DNA of 64,000 nt from contig NZ_MKZO01000058.1 in assembly GCF_001941965.1 (NCBI RefSeq), forward strand, positions 124,001 to 188,000, in the 5' to 3' direction. Source of the stretch: Pseudomonas putida. Lineage in GTDB: Bacteria > Pseudomonadota > Gammaproteobacteria > Pseudomonadales > Pseudomonadaceae. The position numbers were made by a program, and so were the translations under genes. The notes beneath the pieces are model-generated. The model was not told the DNA's origin and made no database searches. It was given only the letters and a program-made list of their open reading frames with translations. Shown here piece after piece: positions 42,329 through 50,027 of the stretch (the first letter of the stretch is position 1; each line of letters opens with the position of its first letter).

Positions 42329-42970
42329 ATGCAGCCGTATCAGCGCGACTTCATTCGTTTTGCCATCGATCGCGGTGTTCTGCGCTTCGGTGAGTTCACC
42401 CTCAAATCGGGCCGCACCAGCCCGTATTTCTTCAATGCTGGCCTGTTCAACAGCGGCTCGGCCCTGGCACAACTGGGTCGTTGCTACGCTGCGGCGATCG
42501 TCGACAGCAAGATTCCGTTCGACGTGCTGTTCGGCCCGGCCTACAAGGGCATTCCCCTGGCGGCAGCCACTGCGGTGGCCCTGGCCGAGCAACACCAGCT
42601 CGACGTGCCATGGTGCTTCAACCGCAAGGAAGCTAAGGACCACGGCGAAGGCGGCAGCCTGGTGGGTGCCCCGCTGGCCGGTGACGTGCTGATCATCGAC
42701 GACGTGATCACCGCCGGTACCGCGATCCGCGAAGTCATGCAGATCATCCAGGCCCAGGAAGCCCGCGCCGCTGGCGTGCTGATCGCGCTGAACCGCGAAG
42801 AGCGCGGCAATGGCGAGCTGTCGGCGATCCAGGAAGTTGAGCGCGACTTCGGCATTCCGGTGGTCAGCATCGTCTCCCTGACCCAGGTCCTCGAGTTCCT
42901 CGCCGACGACCCGCAGCTCAAGCAGCACCTGCCGGCGGTGGAAGCCTACCGCGCGCAGTACGGGATCTGA
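42329..42970 (+). CDS. Orotate phosphoribosyltransferase PyrE
   Basis: A 213-residue enzyme of pyrimidine synthesis that makes orotidine 5'-phosphate from orotate and PRPP. The PRPP-binding motif VLIIDDVITAGTAIRE is at about residues 119-134. FGEFTLKSGRTSPYFFNAG (near 20-38) holds the catalytic loop, and FDVLFGPAYKGIPLA (about 66-80) the phosphate contact. Length is standard. Confidence 0.97.
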   Translation: MQPYQRDFIRFAIDRGVLRFGEFTLKSGRTSPYFFNAGLFNSGSALAQLGRCYAAAIVDSKIPFDVLFGPAYKGIPLAAATAVALAEQHQLDVPWCFNRKEAKDHGEGGSLVGAPLAGDVLIIDDVITAGTAIREVMQIIQAQEARAAGVLIALNREERGNGELSAIQEVERDFGIPVVSIVSLTQVLEFLADDPQLKQHLPAVEAYRAQYGI

Positions 42971-42974
42971 AGTT

Positions 42975-43062
42975 CCAAGCTACAAGCCTCAAGCTACAAG
43001 AAAAAGCAGCTCGCATCGACGCTGCTTTTTTCTTATGGCTTGCCGCTTGAAGCTTGCAGCTC
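42975..43062. repeat. Dispersed AAGCTRCAAG repeat with nested terminator
   Basis: CAAGCTACAAGCCTCAAGCT on the left pairs with GGCTTGCCGCTTGAAGCTTG on the right. Between them sits a perfect 10-bp stem AAAAAGCAGC/GCTGCTTTTT (43001-43010 and 43021-43030), an intrinsic terminator usable from both sides by pyrE and the convergent lipoprotein operon. Confidence 0.8.
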
Positions 43063-43726
43063 AATCCTTCCCGTAGTTCGGCGAGCGCGGACCGTAGAGG
43101 ATCCCGCCGTTCTTGTACGGCATCAGCAGGCGTGCGCTGGTGATCCCGGCGATCGGGTAGCCGGCATCGTCCTGGACGCTGCTGATGATCTGGTTCACCG
43201 CCGCAGTGATCAGCAGGCCGACCAGGCCGCCACCGCTGTTGTTCTGGTTTTCCTGGCTGGACGCCGTCGCAGCGCCGGTCCACAGGGTTTTGCCGCTGCG
43301 CAGGTCGACCAGGCTGGCCTTGGCCGTGACCACGGTCGCGCTGCTGATCACCATGTAGCGGGTGCCATAGTCGCTGACGGTGACGTAGAGCGCCGCGTCC
43401 GCACCGAAGATGTCATGCAGCTTGCTGGCCGGCAGTTGATGGATATCGGCCGGCGTGGTCATGCCGTTCTGCTTGAAGGTCTCGTCCACCAGCGCTACCG
43501 GCAGCACGTAGTAACCGGCTTCGGCCAGCGGGTAGGTCACGTGCGACAGCATGCTGTAGGTCGCCTTGACGTCCGGCGACTCGTTCAGCGGCGGCAGGAT
43601 CAGGATCGAACGCGGATTGGCCTGCTTGTATTCCGAGTAGTCGACGGTTTTCTGCTGGTTGGCGCAGCCACCGAACAGGGCCAGGACACAGGCGCCGGCG
43701 ACCAGCTTGAGGAAACGATTGATCAT
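43061..43726 (-). CDS. DUF799 (GNA1162-like) lipoprotein
   Basis: A 221-residue predicted outer-membrane lipoprotein: signal LVAGACVLALFGGCANQ with the lipid-bearing Cys at residue 21. The mature part has SILILPPLNESPDVKATYSMLSHVTYPLAEAGYYVLPVALVDETFKQNG, the diagnostic DUF799 segment also found in Neisseria GNA1162. The fold resembles nucleotide- or partner-binding domains of LpoB/TolB-N type. Last gene of a three-lipoprotein operon; its start overlaps the preceding stop by four bases. Function unknown. Confidence 0.82.
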   Translation of the reverse strand: MINRFLKLVAGACVLALFGGCANQQKTVDYSEYKQANPRSILILPPLNESPDVKATYSMLSHVTYPLAEAGYYVLPVALVDETFKQNGMTTPADIHQLPASKLHDIFGADAALYVTVSDYGTRYMVISSATVVTAKASLVDLRSGKTLWTGAATASSQENQNNSGGGLVGLLITAAVNQIISSVQDDAGYPIAGITSARLLMPYKNGGILYGPRSPNYGKD

Positions 43727-44094
43727 TTGGTCGCCACTCCCTGACGGGCATTCTTCAGCAGGAAGTCCATGTAGGCGGCGGACTCGGGAAACAGGGCCTT
43801 CTCGGTCTGGAACTGCTGGGCCATCTGGTCATCCTTGCCCAGGCTTGAATACAGAAGCCCCAACTGGGCGTGATAGCCCGGCGGTACCGCGCCGTTCTTC
43901 GCCTTGATCTTCTGCAGGTCACGCTCCAGCGCTTCGGCCTGCGCCTCTTTCGATTCGCCCTTGAAGTACTGATAGACCTGTGGCTGATAGCTCTCCCACT
44001 GGTACAGGGTTTTCGGGCCGGTACAGCCGGACAGCAGGATGCTGCCCAGCGCAATGCCGGCGACAGCGCGCCAGCTCAGGGTTGCCGTGCTCAT
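43723..44094 (-). CDS. DUF4810-type lipoprotein
   Basis: A 123-residue lipoprotein. A signal peptide ends with LLSGCTGPK (lipid Cys near residue 24). The mature part begins TLYQWESYQPQVYQYFKGES and is then helical and charged, with a TPR-like LGLLYSSLGKDDQMAQQFQTEKALFPESAAYMDFLL. Such proteins accompany CsgG-like and DUF799 proteins. Middle gene of the operon, 28 bases after the CsgG-like gene and overlapping the next by four bases. Confidence 0.8.
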   Translation of the reverse strand: MSTATLSWRAVAGIALGSILLSGCTGPKTLYQWESYQPQVYQYFKGESKEAQAEALERDLQKIKAKNGAVPPGYHAQLGLLYSSLGKDDQMAQQFQTEKALFPESAAYMDFLLKNARQGVATK

Positions 44095-44122
44095 TACGGA
44101 TCGTCCTTGTGCGTAAGGTCTT

Positions 44123-44803
44123 TTAAGGGGTGACAGGTTTCCAGGCGCCGCTTTCCACGGCGTTGACCAGCTTGTTTACCGCTTCGCGCATGGCCAGGTC
44201 GAGGACCTTGCCGTTCAGCGTCGAGTCGTAGCTGGCGGTACCGCCGAAGCCGATGACTTCGCGGTTGGAGAGGGCGTATTCACCCGCGCCCTGGCTGGAG
44301 TAGACCACTTCGGAGGTGCTGATGTTGACGATGTTCAGCGCCACCTTGGCGTAGGCGATCTGGGTCTTGCCGCGGCCGAGGATGCCGAACAACTGGTGGT
44401 CGCCGACTTCCTTGCGACCGAACTCGGTCACGTCGCCGGTCACTACGTAGTCCGCACCTTTCAGGCGTTGGGCCTGGCCCTTGATGCCGGCTTCCCGCTG
44501 GATTTCGCTCATGTTGTCGCGATCCAGCACGCTGAAGCGGTTGGTTTCCTGCAGGTGGGTGATGAGGATGGTCTTGGCCTGGCCGCCGAGGCGGTCGACA
44601 CCGTCGGAGAAGATGCCGCGCATGTAGCTGGAGCGGTTGTCGAACTTGCCCACGGCGATCGGTGCGCGCACGCCGCTGTAGGGGCGGTTGACGCTTTCGA
44701 CTTGCTGTACGGCGACAGCCCTGGAGGTTTCGGTTGCACAGCCTGTCAGCGACCCGACGACGATGGCGGCAGCCAGCACGAGTCCTTGTGGAGCATATTT
44801 CAC
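44123..44803 (-). CDS. CsgG/HfaB-family outer-membrane lipoprotein
   Basis: A 226-residue protein related to CsgG, the curli secretion pore. The lipobox is GSLTGCAT (Cys near residue 22). Mature features are APIAVGKFDNRSSYMRGIFSDGVDRLGGQAKTILITHLQETNRFSVLDRDN and ADYVVTGDVTEFGRKEVG. It starts with GTG at 44803 (CAGGAGAAAC upstream); upstream ATG codons have no ribosome site. No curli subunit or CsgE/F genes are nearby, so a pore for curli is unlikely. First gene of the operon. Confidence 0.82.
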   Translation of the reverse strand: MKYAPQGLVLAAAIVVGSLTGCATETSRAVAVQQVESVNRPYSGVRAPIAVGKFDNRSSYMRGIFSDGVDRLGGQAKTILITHLQETNRFSVLDRDNMSEIQREAGIKGQAQRLKGADYVVTGDVTEFGRKEVGDHQLFGILGRGKTQIAYAKVALNIVNISTSEVVYSSQGAGEYALSNREVIGFGGTASYDSTLNGKVLDLAMREAVNKLVNAVESGAWKPVTP

Positions 44804-44913
44804 GCTTGTTTCTCCTGGATAAATCATCGAGTTGCGACTTGCTCGCATTCTGCCAGTAGTATCGGCCTGTGAGCAATTTGCTGAAGTGATGTAGGACAAA
44901 TCTGAAATGCGGG

Positions 44914-44950
44914 CACAAAAAAACGGACACACCGGTGAGGCGTGTCCGCT
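44914..44950 (-). terminator. Terminator of argB
   Basis: On the minus strand CGGACAC...GTGTCCG (44948-44942 and 44930-44924) is followed by seven T residues. It ends the coaBC-dut-algC-argB run. Confidence 0.85.
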
Positions 44951-44961
44951 TTGTTTGAAGC

Positions 44962-45870
44962 TTACTGACGCGGCTTGCGGTTGGTGATCAGGGTGCCGAC
45001 GCCGCTGTCGGTGAAGATTTCCAGCAGCACGGCATTCGGTACGCGACCGTCGATGATGTGCGAGCTGTGCACGCCACCCTGGACCGCTTCCAGCGCGCAG
45101 CGGATCTTCGGCAGCATGCCGCCGTAGATGGTGCCGTCGGCGATCAGGCCGTCGACCTGCTCGGTGCTCAGGCCGGTCAGTACGGTGCCTTGCTTGTCCA
45201 TCAGGCCGGCGATGTTGGTCAGCAGCATCAGCTTCTCGGCTTTCAGCGCTTCGGCGACCTTGCCGGCCACCAGGTCGGCGTTGATGTTGTACGACTCACC
45301 GTTCGGGCCCACGCCGATAGGTGCGATGACCGGGATGAAGTCGCCCTTCACCAGCATGTTCAGCAGGTCGGTGTTGACGCTCACGACTTCGCCGACGTGG
45401 CCGATGTCGATGATTTCCGGGGTGGTCATCTCAGGGGTCTGGCGGGTGACGGTGAGCTTTTTCGCGCGGATCAGCTCGGCGTCTTTACCGGTCAGGCCGA
45501 TGGCGCTGCCGCCATGACGGTTGATCAGGTTGACGATGTCCTTGTTGACCTGGCCGCCGAGGACCATCTCCACCACGTCCATGGTCGCGGCGTCGGTGAC
45601 GCGCATGCCATCGACGAAACGGCTTTCGATCGACAGGCGGTTGAGCAGGTCACCGATCTGCGGGCCGCCGCCGTGCACGACTACCGGGTTGATGCCGACT
45701 GCCTTCATCAGCACCACGTCGCGGGCAAAGCCGGTTTTCAGCTCCTCGCTCTCCATCGCGTTGCCGCCGTACTTGATCACCAGGGTCTTGCCGACAAAGC
45801 GTCGGATATAAGGCAGCGCTTCGGACAGTACCTTGGCGACATGGGTAGCGGCATCGCGATCGAGGGTCAT
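44962..45870 (-). CDS. Acetylglutamate kinase ArgB
   Basis: A 302-residue cytoplasmic kinase of arginine synthesis that phosphorylates N-acetylglutamate. Signatures are the ATP-binding LVIKYGGNAM (near residues 31-40), NPVVVHGGGPQIG (about 62-74, substrate loop) and INADLVAGKVAEALKAEKLMLLTNIAGLMD (near 184-213). Last gene of the coaBC-dut-algC-argB run, 30 bases after algC. The first in-frame ATG is seven codons further upstream; MTLDRDAATHVAKVL is the usual start. Confidence 0.97.
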   Translation of the reverse strand: MTLDRDAATHVAKVLSEALPYIRRFVGKTLVIKYGGNAMESEELKTGFARDVVLMKAVGINPVVVHGGGPQIGDLLNRLSIESRFVDGMRVTDAATMDVVEMVLGGQVNKDIVNLINRHGGSAIGLTGKDAELIRAKKLTVTRQTPEMTTPEIIDIGHVGEVVSVNTDLLNMLVKGDFIPVIAPIGVGPNGESYNINADLVAGKVAEALKAEKLMLLTNIAGLMDKQGTVLTGLSTEQVDGLIADGTIYGGMLPKIRCALEAVQGGVHSSHIIDGRVPNAVLLEIFTDSGVGTLITNRKPRQ

Positions 45871-45900
45871 GCAGGGCTCCAGTTGGAACAAGTGGTTCGG

Positions 45901-47298
45901 TCAGAACGGTAGTTGCAGGTCGGGGGCTACGCGCTTGAGCTGCGCGTGGAATATAGCCTTGATTCGCTGCAGTTCGGCGTCATTGTCGGCCTCGAAGCGC
46001 AGGACCAGCACCGGGGTGGTGTTGGACGCGCGGACCAGGCCCCAGCCGTGGGGATAATCGACCCGCACACCGTCGATGGTGGTCAGGTCGGCTTGGCCCC
46101 AGTCGGCGTCGCGTTGCAGTGCATCAATGATGGCGAATTTACCCTCGTCGGTCACATCAATGTTGATTTCCGGCGTGGAAATATCATTGGGGAAGCCGGC
46201 GAACAGGGTTTCGGCGTCGATTTCGGTCTTGCTGAGGATCTCCAGCAGGCGCGCGGCGCTGTAGATGCCGTCGTCGAAGCCGAACCAGCGCTCCTTGATG
46301 AAGATGTGCCCGCTCATCTCGCCGGCGAGCAGGGCGCCGGTTTCCTTCATCTTCTTCTTGATCAGCGAGTGGCCGGTCTTCCACATCCGCGCATGGCCGC
46401 CGTGTTCGGTGATCAGCGGGGTCAGGCGGCGGGTGCATTTGACGTCGAAGATGATTTCGGCGCCCGGGTTGCGGGCCAGCACGTCCTGGGCGAAGAGCAT
46501 CAGCAGGCGGTCGGGGTAGACGATGCTGCCGGTGTTGGTCACCACGCCGACACGGTCACCGTCGCCGTCGAAGGCCAGGCCGATATCGGCGCCGGTTTCC
46601 TTCACTTTCGCGATCAGATCGACGAGGTTTTCCGGTTTTCCCGGATCCGGGTGGTGGTTGGGGAAGTTGCCGTCCACCTCGCAGAACAGCGGGATGACCT
46701 CGCAATCCAGTGCGGCCAGCAGTTGCGGGGCATTGACCCCGGCGGCGCCGTTGCCGCAGTCCACGACCACCTTGAGGCGGCGGGCGAGCTTGATGTCGCC
46801 GACGATCTGCTGGTGGTAGCGCGGGAGGATATCGACCTTCTCCACCTTGCCGGTGCCACGGGGCAGGTCTTCGGTCTTGATGCGGGTCAGCAGGGCCTGG
46901 ATCTGCTCGTTGGCGAGGGTGTCGCCGGCGATGACGATCTTGAAGCCGTTGTAGTCCGACGGGTTGTGGCTGCCGGTGAGCATGACGCCGGACTTGCCGG
47001 CCAGCACGTTGGCCGCGTAGTACAGGGCCGGGGTCGGCACCAGGCCGACATCGCTGACCTGGCAACCGGCGTCGGCCAGGCCCTTGATCAGCTGTTCCAC
47101 CAGCATCGGGCCGGACAGGCGGCCGTCACGGCCAACGGAAACGTTCGGCTCGCCCTGGGCGAGGCTCTGGGCGCCGATGGCGCGGCCGATCCAGTAAGCC
47201 GTCTCGGCATGCAGGGTCTTTCCGACCACACCACGGATATCGTAGGCGCGGAAGATGCTGTCAGGCAGTGCGGGGATCAGTTGGGCCATATCGTTCAT
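45901..47298 (-). CDS. Phosphomannomutase/phosphoglucomutase AlgC
   Basis: A 465-residue alpha-D-phosphohexomutase that interconverts hexose 1- and 6-phosphates for alginate, LPS core and rhamnolipid precursors. The phosphoserine loop is VMLTGSHNPSDYNGFK (near 104-119, catalytic Ser108 in TGSHNP). The metal loop is AFDGDGDRVGVV (about 240-251), the sugar-binding loop GEMSGHIFIK (near 323-332) and the C-terminal phosphate loop VRASNTTPVLVLRFEA (about 419-434). ATG 47298 is preferred; a GTG codon immediately before it is also possible. Confidence 0.96.
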   Translation of the reverse strand: MNDMAQLIPALPDSIFRAYDIRGVVGKTLHAETAYWIGRAIGAQSLAQGEPNVSVGRDGRLSGPMLVEQLIKGLADAGCQVSDVGLVPTPALYYAANVLAGKSGVMLTGSHNPSDYNGFKIVIAGDTLANEQIQALLTRIKTEDLPRGTGKVEKVDILPRYHQQIVGDIKLARRLKVVVDCGNGAAGVNAPQLLAALDCEVIPLFCEVDGNFPNHHPDPGKPENLVDLIAKVKETGADIGLAFDGDGDRVGVVTNTGSIVYPDRLLMLFAQDVLARNPGAEIIFDVKCTRRLTPLITEHGGHARMWKTGHSLIKKKMKETGALLAGEMSGHIFIKERWFGFDDGIYSAARLLEILSKTEIDAETLFAGFPNDISTPEINIDVTDEGKFAIIDALQRDADWGQADLTTIDGVRVDYPHGWGLVRASNTTPVLVLRFEADNDAELQRIKAIFHAQLKRVAPDLQLPF

Positions 47299-47400
47299 CA
47301 CGGGACTCCAGTCTCGAAGGCTTTCGGGCGTATGGAACGCTTGGACGGCCTTTGCGGCGGAGAGTTCGCCCTCGACAGGACGTCGAGGGCGATCAGCGGA

Positions 47401-47856
47401 TCAATGGCTACCGGAGTGACCGAAGCCGCCGGCGCCGCGTTGGGTCTCGTCGAAGGTCTCGACGATATCGAAATGCGCCTGTACCACCGGCACCAGGACC
47501 AGTTGCGCGATGCGCTCGCCGACTGCGATGTTGAAGGCGGTCTGGCCACGGTTCCAGCACGAGACCATCAGCTCGCCCTGGTAGTCCGAGTCGATCAGGC
47601 CGACCAGGTTGCCGAGGACGATGCCGTGTTTGTGACCCAGGCCCGAGCGCGGCAGGATCATGGCCGCCAGGCCCGGATCGCCGATGTAGATCGACAGGCC
47701 GGTGGGGATCAGCAGGGTCTGGCCCGGCTCGAGGACGGTGTCTTCCTTGAGCATGGCGCGCAGGTCGAGGCCGGCCGAGCCCGGGGTGGCGTATTGCGGC
47801 AGCGGGAATTCGGCGCCGATGCGTGGATCGAGGATCTTGGCTTGGAGAGCGTGCAT
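47401..47856 (-). CDS. Deoxyuridine 5'-triphosphate nucleotidohydrolase Dut
   Basis: A 151-residue trimeric dUTPase that keeps uracil out of DNA and supplies dUMP. The five family motifs are present: PGSAGLDLRA, LPRSGLGHKHGIVLGNLVGLIDSDYQGEL, ERIAQLVLVPV and the C-terminal ERGAGGFGHSG-type phosphate arm (here RGAGGFGHSGSH). It starts five bases after the coaBC stop. Start chosen at the second of two in-frame ATGs. Confidence 0.97.
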   Translation of the reverse strand: MHALQAKILDPRIGAEFPLPQYATPGSAGLDLRAMLKEDTVLEPGQTLLIPTGLSIYIGDPGLAAMILPRSGLGHKHGIVLGNLVGLIDSDYQGELMVSCWNRGQTAFNIAVGERIAQLVLVPVVQAHFDIVETFDETQRGAGGFGHSGSH

Positions 47857-47861
47857 GTGAA

Positions 47862-49070
47862 TCAAACCTGGTTGAGGCGTTCGGCAATGAAAGCGATCAG
47901 CTGGCGGGCGATCTTGCCCTTGCTGGTCTGCGCGAACAGGGTTTCGTGGAGCTGGCGGTCGATCACGCTGCAGGCGTTTTCCTCGCTGTTGAAGCCAATG
48001 CTGGGGTTGGCCACGTCATTGGCGACGATCAGGTCGAGGTTCTTGTCCTTGAGCTTGCGTGCGGCGTAATCGAGCAGGTGTTCGGTCTCGGCGGCGAAGC
48101 CGACGCTGAACGGACGGTCCGGACGGGTGGCGATGGTGGCCAGGATGTCCGGGTTGCGCACCATCTGCAGCAGCAGACCGTCGCCGGTTGTAGGGTCTTT
48201 CTTGAGTTTTTGCGGGGCGACGACTTCCGGGCGGTAATCCGCGACTGCCGCCGAAGCGATGAACAGGTCGCAGGGAATCGCCGCTTCGCAGGCCGCGAGC
48301 ATGTCGCGGGCGCTGACCACGTCGATCCGCGTGACCCGGTCCGGGGTCGGCAAGTGCACCGGGCCGGTGACCAGGGTCACCCGGGCGCCGGCTTCTACCG
48401 CGGCTTCGGCCAGGGCAAAGCCCATTTTTCCGGAGCTGTGGTTGGTGATGTAGCGCACCGGGTCGATGTTTTCCTGGGTCGGGCCGGCGGTGATCAGTAC
48501 GTGCTTGCCGGTCAGCGACTCGCGCTTGAAACACTCGGCGGCGCACCAGGCCAGGTCGGTGGCTTCGAGCATGCGCCCCAGGCCCACGTCGCCGCAGGCC
48601 TGGCTGCCCGAGGCCGGGCCGAAGACCTGGATCTGGCGTTGCTGCAGGGTGTTCAGGTTGGCCTGGGTGGCCGGATCGCGCCACATGGCCTGGTTCATCG
48701 CCGGGGCGACCGCCACGGTGGCGTCGGTGGCGAGCACCAGGGTGGTCAGCAGATCGTCAGCCACGCCCTGGGCGAGACGCGCGATCAGGTCGGCGGTGGC
48801 TGGCGCGATCAGCACCAGGTCGGCCCACTTGGCCAGTTCGATATGGCCCATCGCCGCTTCGGCAGCGGGATCCAATAGGTCCATGTGCACGGGGTGCCCG
48901 GAGAGCGCTTGCATGGTCAGCGGAGTGATGAATTCGGCTCCGCCACGGGTCATGACCACGCGCACCTGGGCGCCGTGTTCCAGAAGTCGGCGAACCAGCT
49001 CGGCGCTCTTGTAGGCAGCAATACCGCCGCCGACGCCGAGAACAATGCGTTTCCGATACAGCCGCTGCAT
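47862..49070 (-). CDS. Bifunctional phosphopantothenoylcysteine decarboxylase/phosphopantothenate-cysteine ligase CoaBC
   Basis: A 402-residue fusion enzyme for two steps of coenzyme A synthesis. The N-terminal flavoprotein CoaC domain (1-180) has RIVLGVGGGIAAYKSAELVR, APAMNQAMWRDPATQANL (catalytic Asn) and ASGSQACGDVGLGRMLE (proton-donor Cys). The C-terminal CoaB domain (about 190-402) has ITAGPTQENIDPVRYITNHSSGKMG and FIASAAVADYRPE, and the KLKKD loop. It is divergent from radC and first of the coaBC-dut-algC-argB run. Confidence 0.96.
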   Translation of the reverse strand: MQRLYRKRIVLGVGGGIAAYKSAELVRRLLEHGAQVRVVMTRGGAEFITPLTMQALSGHPVHMDLLDPAAEAAMGHIELAKWADLVLIAPATADLIARLAQGVADDLLTTLVLATDATVAVAPAMNQAMWRDPATQANLNTLQQRQIQVFGPASGSQACGDVGLGRMLEATDLAWCAAECFKRESLTGKHVLITAGPTQENIDPVRYITNHSSGKMGFALAEAAVEAGARVTLVTGPVHLPTPDRVTRIDVVSARDMLAACEAAIPCDLFIASAAVADYRPEVVAPQKLKKDPTTGDGLLLQMVRNPDILATIATRPDRPFSVGFAAETEHLLDYAARKLKDKNLDLIVANDVANPSIGFNSEENACSVIDRQLHETLFAQTSKGKIARQLIAFIAERLNQV

Positions 49071-49218
49071 AGGCCTGCCTTTTTCTGATGGAAAGTTGTG
49101 CACAACGCTGACGCCTCCCCAGGCCGGATCGCTGTGCAAAAAGTGGCGGCTAATGTAGCACAGCGCTGCCGCCTGCAAGAGCGCCGGGCGCAGTAACGGA
49201 CGGACAGAGGGATTTGCG

Positions 49219-49908
49219 ATGAGTATCAGGGACTGGCCCGCGGCGGAACGCCCGCGGGAGAAGCTGTTGGAGCGGGGCGCGGCGAACCTGTCGGACGCCG
49301 AATTGCTGGCGATCTTCCTACGCATTGGTGTGCGCGGCAAAAGTGCGGTGGACCTGGCCAGGGACCTGCTGCAGCGCTTTGGCGGGTTGCGCGGGCTGCT
49401 GGAGGCGGATCAGCGCAGTTTCGCGCAAGGGCAGGGCCTGGGGCCGGCGAAGTTCGCCCAGTTGCAGGCGGTGATGGAGATGGCCCGGCGGCACCTGGGT
49501 GAGAGCTTGCAGCGGGGCCCGGCGCTGGAGCGGCCAGAGGCGGTGCGCACCTACCTGAAGGCGCAGATGCGGCATGAGCGCAATGAAGTGTTCGGCTGCC
49601 TGTTTCTCGATACCAAGCACCGGCCGCTGGCGTTCGAGATTCTCTTTCGTGGCTCCATCGACAGCGCCACGGTGTATCCGCGCCAGGTGGTCAAGCGATC
49701 GCTGGCGCACAACGCCGCGGCGTTGATCCTGTGTCACAACCATCCGTCCGGGAATCCCGAGCCGAGCAAGGCCGACATTCGCCTGACCCATCGGCTGGTG
49801 GATGCGCTGGAGTGCATCGAGGTGCGGGTGCTCGATCACTTCATCATTGGCGATGGGGAGCCGCTGTCGATGCTGGAGCAGGGGTGTTTCTTCAGCAATC
49901 CGGCCTGA
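49219..49908 (+). CDS. RadC family (YicR) DNA repair-associated JAB-domain protein
   Basis: A 229-residue protein with N-terminal helix-hairpin-helix-like region (PREKLLERGAANLSDAELLAIFLRIGVRGKSAVDLAR) and a C-terminal MPN/JAB domain. That domain shows the JAMM zinc motif: Glu in EVFGCLFLDTKH, then HNHPSGNPEPSKADIRLTHRL. The name comes from an E. coli mutation later traced elsewhere; the true role of RadC-type proteins is unsettled. Position beside coaBC is conserved. Confidence 0.92.
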   Translation: MSIRDWPAAERPREKLLERGAANLSDAELLAIFLRIGVRGKSAVDLARDLLQRFGGLRGLLEADQRSFAQGQGLGPAKFAQLQAVMEMARRHLGESLQRGPALERPEAVRTYLKAQMRHERNEVFGCLFLDTKHRPLAFEILFRGSIDSATVYPRQVVKRSLAHNAAALILCHNHPSGNPEPSKADIRLTHRLVDALECIEVRVLDHFIIGDGEPLSMLEQGCFFSNPA

Positions 49909-49919
49909 GGTGTTGCTGA

Positions 49920-50004
49920 GGGCCTCATCGCTGGCAAGCCAGCTCCCACAGGTTTTGCGGCGCACGCGGTCACTGTGGGAGCTGGCTTGCCAGCGATAGG
50001 GCCC
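49920..50004. repeat. REP inverted pair, GTGGGAG-inside layout
   Basis: GGGCCTCATCGCTGGCAAGCC and its complement flank a 27-base loop reading TTTTGCGGCGCACGCGGTCA. It lies between convergent radC and the ABC binding-protein gene. Confidence 0.88.
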
Positions 50005-50027
50005 AACCAGGCACAGGAAATCCCCCG

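Noticed and set aside
45913..48069. 718-codon frame opposite algC and dut
   Set aside because: It is a shadow of clear core genes on the other strand, caused by GC bias.
49219..49908. RadC considered as part of a mobile element or defence island
   Set aside because: RadC-type genes also occur on mobile elements, but this one lies between coaBC and rpmB in the standard chromosomal position with ordinary base composition.
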